A DNA stretch of 64,000 bases from Gracilimonas sp964505215 (GTDB taxonomy: Bacteria > Bacteroidota > Rhodothermia > Balneolales > Balneolaceae), in NCBI GenBank assembly GCA_964505215.1, contig CAZDGU010000012.1, positions 1 to 64,000 on the forward strand. Direction: 5' to 3'. Below are positions 1-6,321 of the stretch, in pieces. The notes below the pieces were generated by a model, which saw only the letters and a program-made list of their open reading frames with translations, was not told the DNA's origin and made no database searches. The position numbers were made by a program, and so were the translations under genes. Within the stretch, counting starts at the first letter, position 1. Each line of letters begins with the position of its first letter.

Positions 1-33
1 GTCTAAGTTAACGGTATTTGTTGTTACTTAGAC
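1..33. other. Inverted repeat at the window edge
   Basis: GTCTAAGT (1-8) and ACTTAGAC (26-33) form a perfect 8-bp inverted repeat with a 17-nt loop. It lies just downstream of the end of the broken vapC gene on the minus strand, so it could be part of its terminator or the edge of a larger repeat cut by the window. No T-run makes the terminator reading convincing. Confidence 0.3.
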
Positions 34-57
34 AGAGTTTGATTTACACTCTCTGCT

Positions 58-455
58 TTACCGTTGCACCCAATTTTCTGTCTTAATTTCAGAGATTCTG
101 CCGAATTCTTTCACATTTTCAGTGACCATAATTAATTTGTTAGCAATTGCCGTTGAGCCAATTAAGAGATCAAAGTCGCTTATCATAATTCCTTTCATTC
201 TCAAACGCACTTTTCCTTAGCGTAAATTTGGACTGAATTGAAAATTGGAAGTATTTTGACTTGTTCCGTGAACTTATCGATGATTATATAATTCCTTTTT
301 GGGTTGGTACTATTTTCTGCACCAAATGCCAGTTCTGCAAGAGTAATTTCCGAAATGGCGCAATCCTCTAAATTAATTTCTTGAAACTTTTCAATCAGAT
401 TAAATTTTCCACGAAAGAAGTGGATGCAGATATTCGTGTCTAAAAGATATTTCAT
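58..455 (-). pseudogene. vapC: VapC-family PIN-domain toxin, broken by a frameshift
   Basis: PIN-domain ribonuclease toxins cut RNA, usually tRNA or rRNA, when their antitoxin is lost. The first 82 codons from the ATG at 455 give the PIN start LLDTNICI with the first acidic residue D6 and E41 in LAELAFG, then the frame stops after AKEKCV near 201. Shifting by one base within the run AAGGAAAAGTG restores a continuous reading to the stop at 58, giving SDFDLLIGSTAIANKLIMVT, the canonical second half of VapC with its remaining acidic residues. Together the halves make about 131 residues, the normal VapC length. The start overlaps the antitoxin stop by 4 bp (ATGA). The lesion is a single-base deletion in an A-run, so it is either a recent inactivation or a sequencing error. 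Confidence 0.85.
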
Positions 456-712
456 CCCAAACTCGGATTATTTCGTTTCTCAACCCTGGAAGATTTTATT
501 TCTTTGATTATCTCATCGGAAGATTTGTCGTCTTCCCAAGCGCCGTAGATTGATTTTATATCAAATGCTTTCTTTGATTCTGTCTCTATGGATTTTGTCA
601 ATTTGATAATTAAATTCTTTTTGGAGTCATTATCCAAATTTTTCAGATAACCGAAATACTTATCTAACGTTTTATTTGATATAGTTAAACTTCCCATTCT
701 ATTATTTTTCAT
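452..712 (-). CDS. Antitoxin partner of the VapC-like toxin
   Basis: An 86-residue, Lys/Asp/Glu-rich protein directly upstream of the VapC-like gene and overlapping it by 4 bp, the usual antitoxin-first arrangement of type II toxin-antitoxin operons. It begins MKNNRMGSLTISNKTLDKYF and its middle is helical (KNLIIKLTKSIE), resembling the short antitoxins that pair with PIN toxins in Bacteroidota. The C-terminal part (WEDDKSSDEIIKEIKSSR) carries the Asp/Glu-rich helix plus Arg that normally occupies the toxin active site. No clear DNA-binding domain can be named from the sequence. Function rests on context. If the toxin frameshift is real, this gene would be an orphan antitoxin. Confidence 0.75.
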   Translation of the reverse strand: MKNNRMGSLTISNKTLDKYFGYLKNLDNDSKKNLIIKLTKSIETESKKAFDIKSIYGAWEDDKSSDEIIKEIKSSRVEKRNNPSLG

Positions 713-745
713 CCAATTTACTTAAATCTTAGTACAATTTTTTGT

Positions 746-868
746 GTTGGTTTCAACATTAGTAAATCACCAACACTATTTACGTTTGCCTAATTCATGC
801 ACAACCTGTGCTGCTTTTATCACAAAAACAGCATAAGTAAAATGAAGAAAACGGAAGTGATTTCAAAG
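746..868 (+). repeat. Direct repeat copy A flanking the accessory block
   Basis: This segment starts with GTTGGT (746-751), has the matching ACCAAC 23 nt further on, and contains ACCAACACTATT (769-780), TCACAA, AAAATGAAGAAA and AGTGATTTCAAAG (856-868). The same blocks recur in the same order and orientation at 5686-5824. From ACCAAC to the last CAAAG both copies are exactly 100 nt long. The homology is patchy in the middle, with small compensating indels. The two copies bracket the DUF1697, membrane-protein, BcgI-like and XRE genes. Confidence 0.7.
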
Positions 869-1036
869 TTGATGCTCACATTCTGGTAATAATAAAGAGC
901 AAAGAAGGGCTAAATACCCGGATTGGTCGCCAGAAAGGGTGGATTAAGGAAGGAAAGACCGTTCATAGTTGAAAGGAATTTGTTGCAGGTGATGAATCCG
1001 GCTTTCAGACAGCTTTTAAACCTTTTCAAACACAGC
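869..1036. other. Intergenic stretch, possible degraded ORF
   Basis: No confident gene. On the plus strand one frame reads VDAHILVIIKSKEGLNTR and on to GKTVHS, then a stop at 972-974, then KEFVAGDESGFQTAFK. This could be a decayed coding remnant, but no family is recognisable and chance is not excluded. Between here and the antitoxin lies only the direct repeat described at 746-868. Confidence 0.25.
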
Positions 1037-1573
1037 TCAATTTTTGCTGAGTTCAATTAATTTCATAACCGTTTTCCAATTTCGGGTTGTTGCACCTACT
1101 TTCAGTTTCTTTTCGAAGAAATTATTGGTCAATTTAGTTTTATGATATTTTCCTTCACAGAAAATGAACACATCTTTCCGGTCAATTATAAATTTATCAG
1201 GTTCGTAAATATAGGTTTCGGCGTGTTCCCTGTTTTCTTCGCTTGGCTTTTCTTTCAGAAAGGTTAAATGTAACTTATTTATGTCCGTATCGGTTTTGTA
1301 AAAAGGGTTTCGGGTAGCTGATTCTGACAGCTCCTCTGAGGTCCGAACAATCACCGGGACATCAAAGCCAAACGTTTCGGTAATGGCTTTTGCTATTCTG
1401 TTTTCCAATTCTTGACTTTCGGCTTGGGATTTAAAAATAACGTTGCCACTTTGAATGTAGGTTGCAACATCTGTGCAGCCTAATTCCCTGAATATTAGCT
1501 TCAAATCTGCCATCAGGATTCTTCGTTTCCCACCAACGTTTATACCCCTTAAAACTGCGATTTTGTTGGTCAT
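1037..1573 (-). CDS. DUF1697 family protein
   Basis: A 178-residue cytoplasmic protein starting MTNKIAVLRGINVGGKRRI. The AVLRGINVGG motif followed by MADLK...FRELG and TYIQSGNVIFKS is the diagnostic N-terminal pattern of DUF1697, a widespread family of unknown biochemical role with an alpha/beta fold. Length matches the family. It lies 20 bp downstream of the membrane-protein gene on the same strand, so the two are probably co-transcribed. DUF1697 genes are common in accessory regions, which fits the position beside a restriction system and a toxin-antitoxin pair. No signal peptide or membrane segment is present. Confidence 0.88.
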   Translation of the reverse strand: MTNKIAVLRGINVGGKRRILMADLKLIFRELGCTDVATYIQSGNVIFKSQAESQELENRIAKAITETFGFDVPVIVRTSEELSESATRNPFYKTDTDINKLHLTFLKEKPSEENREHAETYIYEPDKFIIDRKDVFIFCEGKYHKTKLTNNFFEKKLKVGATTRNWKTVMKLIELSKN

Positions 1574-1593
1574 TTGTCGTGATTCTTATGATT

Positions 1594-2187
1594 TTAACTC
1601 TCGCCGGAGGAAGTTATGTCCTCTTTTTTATCCGTTATTCTATTTAAAATCGGTGTGACTATTGTTCCTAAAACATTAAGTATTGAGAAAACCCCTAATA
1701 GTCTAAAATAGAATTCAGACTCATCAAATTCGGTTATTATCGACTTGATTAACATCAGCGCGACTAATGAAATGAACACCATTGTAGCGATTAATGAATA
1801 CGTAATATTCTTCGACTTGGGCCTGATTAGAAGCAAGAGCGAAGCATGAGCTGTTGCCACGGACAGAATGAGAAAAATGACCATGGTTTTCCAAATATCT
1901 TCCAAGTCAACTAATTCCCAAACGGCTCCCAAGGTAACCAAGAAGCCAATTATAGATATGAGCATCCCGGTAATTGAAAATACTTTTAGGCCGGCTCGAT
2001 TTTGATTTGCCGCACTGCAAAGTCCTGTCAGGCTATAGCTCCCGATTGCTAAAGTCGTTAAAAGCAATCGAGCTTCCGTTTCACCAAAATCGCCAACAAG
2101 AAAAATGAATATTCCTATTGCTGCACCTATGGAAAGCGCAATGACCAGCGTTCTAAGAAAGTACTTCTTGAAATCGGGGGTATTCAT
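1594..2187 (-). CDS. Predicted six-helix membrane protein, unknown function
   Basis: A 197-residue protein with six hydrophobic segments at roughly 12-32, 41-60, 68-91, 101-121, 128-147 and 161-181. It has a charged C-terminal tail (RITDKKEDITSSGES). No catalytic motif or transporter signature is visible, and the family is not recognised. The gene precedes the DUF1697 gene by 20 bp and follows the restriction system after about 200 bp of noncoding DNA. That noncoding DNA contains direct GTTGGCA motifs (2199 and 2364) and no gene. Inference: an inner-membrane protein carried with the accessory block. Confidence 0.6.
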   Translation of the reverse strand: MNTPDFKKYFLRTLVIALSIGAAIGIFIFLVGDFGETEARLLLTTLAIGSYSLTGLCSAANQNRAGLKVFSITGMLISIIGFLVTLGAVWELVDLEDIWKTMVIFLILSVATAHASLLLLIRPKSKNITYSLIATMVFISLVALMLIKSIITEFDESEFYFRLLGVFSILNVLGTIVTPILNRITDKKEDITSSGES

Positions 2188-2384
2188 TTGTTTCGAATGT
2201 TGGCAGCGGTCAAGTATAAGCGTAGTGCGGGATTACGAAGCACTAAACTGCCAGATTGAACCGGTCTTTGATTTATAGTTTTACGTTTCAAATTTGCACT
2301 TAACCCGTTATTGCTAATACACAATGTTGTGCGGTCGTACTTTTTATTTTTCAGTCCGTTCAGCGTTGGCAAAAGTGTATGGCA

Positions 2385-3464
2385 TTAAGCTTTGGAATTT
2401 AAATTCTGTTTCTTTGTTAAATATTCATTTAGTTTTTTGTATTCCAATTGTTTCATATAGTTTTCCATATAATTATAATCGGGTTCGTTTTGGTCGTTTA
2501 CTGGAAGCATTATTTTTTGTCTTTTTAATCTCGCAGTTCCCATTTTGTAACCGTATCCATATTTTCCCTTTTGTCTTGTTATTTGTTGCGAAATAAAAAT
2601 CCCAACGTGTTTATTTGAACTCTTTAGTCTTAATTTTCTACAGTCATTTGAAAATAAAGCATTGTAAGGATGATAAAATGAATATCCAACAGAACCATTC
2701 CTATTTACTGACAAACAGCCCGATTCTTTAGTAGGATTGTCATTACCAACAAAATGACCAATTCCATTGTTATTTGCAGTTGCAGAAATGTATGGTGTAT
2801 TACCCTTTATCCTTTCAGAACCATAAATATCTTTGCCTGATAATATTTCTGCAATATCTTCAATGAAAAATTCGCCCCATTCCTTTTCTTTAAGCTGTTG
2901 AACAGTTTGAAAGTCTTTTAATGTTTTAATTCGTTGGCTTATATAGTTGTCGTATTCTTGAAACTTTTCCTGTTCTTTTTGCTTCATAAAGGCTTCCATA
3001 AAATCAAAATCGGGTTCGCCTTTTGTATTTGTAGGAAGCATCAAAATTTCATTCTTTAAATGTGTTGTATTTCGTTTGAAACCAAAATTATATTTGCTCC
3101 TTACAGTATCTGCTATTGTGGTAATAAAAGTTGCATTGTATTTATTTAGGTTATTATTTCTGCCAACTTTAACCGTTGTTGAACCTACAAAATCTTCTGA
3201 TTTGTAAACTGAATATCCTACTGAACCTTCTCCATCACAAATAAATGCAAGACAATTTCCTTTCGTAATTAATTTCTCATCTGCTTTTACGAAATTCATT
3301 ACACCATTATTTCTATTTGTTGCACCAACATATGGTGTTGATCCTTTTTGAAGTCCTGAGACTTTTGAGCATTTACAATTTTCAATTTTGAAAATTGAAG
3401 AAAGTTTAAATTGTTTCCACTCTCTATTTGTTAATTTTAGATTCATATTATTCTTCATTTTCAA
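2385..3464 (-). CDS. Specificity (S) subunit of a BcgI-like type IIB restriction-modification system
   Basis: A 359-residue DNA-recognition subunit. It is built as two similar halves. The first has WKQFKLSSIFKIENCK followed by STPYVGATNRNNGVMNFV. The second has WGEFFIEDIAEILSGK followed by NTPYISATANNNGIGHFV. Each half is a target-recognition domain ending in a helix (FMEAFMKQKE and YMENYMKQLE), the HsdS/BcgI-B architecture for reading a bipartite site. BcgI B is of similar size. The ORF can start at 3464, overlapping the catalytic gene by 17 bp, or at the ATG at 3446, where the sequence is TAATATG right after the upstream stop; the latter looks at least as likely. It is encoded last in an XRE-RM-S operon. 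The recognition sequence cannot be read from the protein. Confidence 0.85.
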   Translation of the reverse strand: MKMKNNMNLKLTNREWKQFKLSSIFKIENCKCSKVSGLQKGSTPYVGATNRNNGVMNFVKADEKLITKGNCLAFICDGEGSVGYSVYKSEDFVGSTTVKVGRNNNLNKYNATFITTIADTVRSKYNFGFKRNTTHLKNEILMLPTNTKGEPDFDFMEAFMKQKEQEKFQEYDNYISQRIKTLKDFQTVQQLKEKEWGEFFIEDIAEILSGKDIYGSERIKGNTPYISATANNNGIGHFVGNDNPTKESGCLSVNRNGSVGYSFYHPYNALFSNDCRKLRLKSSNKHVGIFISQQITRQKGKYGYGYKMGTARLKRQKIMLPVNDQNEPDYNYMENYMKQLEYKKLNEYLTKKQNLNSKA

Positions 3465-5343
3465 ATAGGTAACTTTTACCTTGCATAATCATATTAAACT
3501 CAAAAGTGAGATATTCTGCAATGGTGTTTTCAAAATCTTCTGCCTTTGGTATTTCATCATTGAAATAATAGAATGAGTGTAACCATTCATCATCGGGTTC
3601 TATGGTGGTTTTTACCATAAATTTGGTTTCGGCCGGAGCATCGTGTAACCAACAATTTAGTAAATGGGCTTTTCGCTCTTTGGCACGTTCCGTTTCTACT
3701 AACCCTACGTGTTTATGAACTGTAAATCCGTCATCTTCGTAATTAATGAATTTGCAGAATTTCTTTTCAGAATGTGCTTTGTGAGCTGTAAAAATGGCAA
3801 TACAAGGATTTGTTCCAACTCCGTAAAACGTTTCTTTATTGAGTGTGATTACTCCTTCTAACGTGTGTTTTGTAAGAATGCGTTTTTTTACTTCTTTATC
3901 GACTTTGGATTTTCCAACCATTGTAGATTGGGGAACAATAATTACGCATCTTCCATTGTCCGCCATGCCGTCCAATAAATGTTCGATAAAATGTATTTCA
4001 GATAAATGTGCTGTGTCTTTTCCTTTAGCTTGGGAATAGGGTGGGTTTATAAAACCAACTGTATAATTGTTGGCTCGCATTGATTTTATATCTCGTTTTA
4101 GAAAATCATTTTTTATCAAGTTACTTTTTCCATCGCCTCGCAAAATCATATTTGTCGTAGCAATAGAAAACATATCTTCTCTGATTTCTATTCCGTGTAT
4201 TCTATCTCTTTTTATGGTTTCGACTTCTTCGGGCTTGGCTTGTTCTAACATTTTGTGCATTGCAGCAATCAAAAACCCTCCTGTACCACAGCAAGGGTCA
4301 AAAACAATATCAGTAGGTTTTAAGTCTGCTAAATCACAAAAAATATCGGTGATGTGACTTGGTGTAAGCACAACGCCTAAAGTTTGACCGTCTCCACCGC
4401 TATAACGAATAAACTCGCCATAAAAACGTCCCAAAACGTCTTCGGTAGAATTGGCAACGACACTTGCGTACACATTTTTTTTCAAAAACTCAGTAAAGTA
4501 TTTAAGAGGTGTTTTTTCCAAACGGTCATCAATTTGATTTAGTAGTGTTCTGTTTTTTATAATGTCAAATTGAGCTAGAACCTGTTCTTTTTTGGTTTCT
4601 GGTTTTACTTCCACACGTGTCATATGTGTAGAAAGTGCGTCAAAGATAATTTTACCGTCTGTTTTTAAGTTGTCGCCTTTTAGTTGGTCAGCAATTTTAG
4701 AATCTTCTCGAAGTGCCAAAAGTATTGCCGCAACAACAAGTGGTTTTTCTGAATCTCCTAATTGTCCGTAATTTCTCAATGCTTCGTGAAGTTCAGCCGA
4801 TTTCTTTAAAACTTCTTCAAGTTCTAAAGTTTCTGCTGGTGTTTCTTCAAGAACTTGTTCTCTGTAATATTTATCAATATTTGAAGCCGAAAAATTTTCA
4901 AAGTTTTCAACTGGTTTTAAAGGTTTGTAACCGTTTTTATCAATGAAAATTGGCCGGATTACATGGTGTTTTTCGTCTCCCGAACAACCAAACGCAAATA
5001 CTTTTTTGAAAGTAGTGTTTTCAATAATATGTTTTCCGTAGTGGAAAGCTCCGTTTTCCGCAAAATTCTTTAGTGATTTAACGTCAACCGCATATTCTGT
5101 TTGTTCTTCACTAACATAGTTTACTTGCTTATCCAAATCGGCTTTGTCCTCTATGACAATAATAAAGTCATTAGATATTCCAACGAATTCTGGAAATCCA
5201 ACTCGTCCTGTTCCTTTTTTGGAAGCTGTTTTTAAAGCGTCATTAATTTCTTTAATGCTACTTCCATCGGCACTGTATTTTATTTTAGCCCTGTCTAACA
5301 GTTTGCTAATAAAAATATCGAGGTTCTTTTCTTTTTTACTCAC
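3448..5343 (-). CDS. BcgI-like fused endonuclease/N6-adenine methyltransferase
   Basis: A 631-residue protein combining cleavage and methylation in one chain. The N-terminus holds a PD-(D/E)xK-type nuclease with P51-E52 and E65-D66-K67 (FPEFVG...VIEDKAD). A helical region links to an HsdM/gamma-class methyltransferase with motif I DPCCGTGGF (349-357) and catalytic NPPY (433-436). Size and domain order match BcgI A, a type IIB enzyme that cuts on both sides of its site. It begins with GTG at 5343, inside a GTGA overlap with the XRE gene stop, so translation is probably coupled. The partner specificity gene follows immediately. A type I HsdR is absent, supporting type IIB/IIG rather than type I. 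All key residues are present, so the enzyme looks intact. Confidence 0.88.
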   Translation of the reverse strand: MSKKEKNLDIFISKLLDRAKIKYSADGSSIKEINDALKTASKKGTGRVGFPEFVGISNDFIIVIEDKADLDKQVNYVSEEQTEYAVDVKSLKNFAENGAFHYGKHIIENTTFKKVFAFGCSGDEKHHVIRPIFIDKNGYKPLKPVENFENFSASNIDKYYREQVLEETPAETLELEEVLKKSAELHEALRNYGQLGDSEKPLVVAAILLALREDSKIADQLKGDNLKTDGKIIFDALSTHMTRVEVKPETKKEQVLAQFDIIKNRTLLNQIDDRLEKTPLKYFTEFLKKNVYASVVANSTEDVLGRFYGEFIRYSGGDGQTLGVVLTPSHITDIFCDLADLKPTDIVFDPCCGTGGFLIAAMHKMLEQAKPEEVETIKRDRIHGIEIREDMFSIATTNMILRGDGKSNLIKNDFLKRDIKSMRANNYTVGFINPPYSQAKGKDTAHLSEIHFIEHLLDGMADNGRCVIIVPQSTMVGKSKVDKEVKKRILTKHTLEGVITLNKETFYGVGTNPCIAIFTAHKAHSEKKFCKFINYEDDGFTVHKHVGLVETERAKERKAHLLNCWLHDAPAETKFMVKTTIEPDDEWLHSFYYFNDEIPKAEDFENTIAEYLTFEFNMIMQGKSYLFENEE

Positions 5344-5540
5344 TTTAATTCCGTTTTGTCGATTAGTAAGTCCTTTGCTGAAACTTGCAGGATATCAGCA
5401 ATTTGGTATAAATCTACTAAACTTGGTTGTCTGACGTTTCGAGCGTACTCGTTAATCGTGGTATAACTCTTTCCTGTTTTCTTGGAAAGCCAAGTTTGAG
5501 ATATTCCTTTGTCTTTTAGAACTTCTTTAATTCGGTTCAT
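5340..5540 (-). CDS. Small XRE-family HTH regulator of the restriction system
   Basis: A 66-residue helix-turn-helix protein starting MNRIKEVLKDKGISQTWLSK. The pattern ISQTWLSKKTGKSYTTINEY is a Cro/C1-type HTH, and ARNVRQPSLVDLYQIADIL completes the five-helix fold. It lies first in the operon and its stop overlaps the GTG start of the nuclease-methyltransferase gene (GTGA). Size and position are those of controller (C) proteins, which delay or balance restriction expression. Whether it acts on its own promoter in 5541-5600 is inference; no clear operator palindrome was found there. Confidence 0.85.
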   Translation of the reverse strand: MNRIKEVLKDKGISQTWLSKKTGKSYTTINEYARNVRQPSLVDLYQIADILQVSAKDLLIDKTELK

Positions 5541-5642
5541 TTGAAACCTAATTTATTTAATTTGGATCAAATATAGTAAAAACTCACTATTATTCAGTTG
5601 ATTTATTCGCTGTATTTTCGTGAGGTGGGAAAGGGCAAGTCT

Positions 5643-5670
5643 TTTGGTTTTTTAGCTTTACAAAACCAAA
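5643..5670. terminator. Inverted repeat, possible terminator or part of the boundary repeat
   Basis: TTTGGTTTT (5643-5651) and AAAACCAAA (5662-5670) are perfect 9-bp inverted copies around a 10-nt loop. The hairpin is AT-rich and has no strong T-run, so termination is uncertain. It sits just left of direct repeat copy B in the 426-bp gap between the restriction operon and the copper genes. No gene was recognised in that gap (5541-5966). Confidence 0.35.
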
Positions 5671-5685
5671 TGTGCTTGACCGAGC

Positions 5686-5824
5686 GTTGGTTTTTTTCAG
5701 TATGCCGCAAAACATCAGCATCATACCAACACTATTCACAACCTCTGTTTCGTACGTTAGCTTTACTCCTGTTGTCACAAGATTAACGAAAATAAAAATG
5801 AAGAAATCATAAGTAATTTCAAAG
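5686..5824 (+). repeat. Direct repeat copy B flanking the accessory block
   Basis: Second copy of the repeat at 746-868. It has GTTGGT (5686-5691), then ACCAACACTATT (5725-5736), TCACAA, AAAATGAAGAAA and AGTAATTTCAAAG. The blocks keep the same order and orientation, and the 100-nt distance from ACCAAC to CAAAG is identical to copy A. The GTTGGT-ACCAAC arms are 39 nt apart here against 23 in copy A. Confidence 0.7.
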
Positions 5825-5966
5825 CTCGTCCTCCTCCCAAAAATTAATCTCGCAGAAAAATCACCCCAAAAAAACAAGATTTGATAAGTATTAACCATTA
5901 TTCGGCATTTATGGTGGAGTTTAGAATGATATCTTAAGCCAAGGAAAATTTTAGTAATTAAGGAGT

Positions 5967-6191
5967 ATGAAAATGAAGAAGACGATATTAAATATTTCAG
6001 GAATGGGCTGCAGTGGTTGTGTGAACTCCGTAGAATCGGCCTTAATGGATTTGGATGGAGTGGAAGCCGCCAGCGTAAAACTGGAAGATGGAATGGCGGA
6101 AGTTAGCTTCGATGAAACCAAACTTCAACTTTCTGATTTTGAAAAAGCGGTAGAAGATGCCGGTTTTACCGTGGCGGGAGTGCGCTCCTAA
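5967..6191 (+). CDS. copZ: CopZ-like copper chaperone (HMA domain)
   Basis: A 74-residue heavy-metal-associated domain with the metal-binding motif GMGCSGC (Cys15 and Cys18). The family carries Cu(I) in the cytoplasm and hands it to a P1B ATPase, here almost certainly the CopA encoded 130 bp downstream on the same strand. The start at 5967 is preceded by AAGGAG at good spacing; an in-frame ATG two codons later is the alternative. A hairpin with T-run follows the gene, so copZ may be transcribed partly independently of copA. Confidence 0.9.
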   Translation: MKMKKTILNISGMGCSGCVNSVESALMDLDGVEAASVKLEDGMAEVSFDETKLQLSDFEKAVEDAGFTVAGVRS

Positions 6192-6207
6192 GAGCGGTTC
6201 CACAGAT

Positions 6208-6238
6208 CGGCGGGTGATTCGATCACACCGCTGTTTTT
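6208..6238 (+). terminator. Terminator-like hairpin after copZ
   Basis: CGGCGGGTGAT-TCG-ATCACACCG followed by CTGTTTTT. The inner stem GTGAT/ATCAC is perfect and the outer CGG/CCG pairs with small bulges. It lies between copZ and copA, so it may attenuate rather than end transcription. Confidence 0.55.
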
Positions 6239-6321
6239 AATTATGGAATGCAGAGGGAGAAGTGCTCACTTCATGCATTCAGTAAAAGAGTTATCAAATC
6301 AATTTTTAGTGAGTAGCAATA

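Noticed and set aside
2188..2384. Integron-type attC site after the restriction operon
   Set aside because: The gap has GTTGGCA twice and ACTTAACCCG, but no pair fitting RYYYAAC...GTTRRRY with correct spacing, and no integrase is in the window.
2385..5343. Classical type I restriction system (HsdRMS)
   Set aside because: There is no helicase/translocase subunit; the nuclease is fused to the methyltransferase as in BcgI-type enzymes.
5590..5898. 102-residue minus-strand open frame between the restriction operon and copZ
   Set aside because: It spans direct repeat copy B and a hairpin, has unusual composition and no recognisable domain; treated as noncoding.
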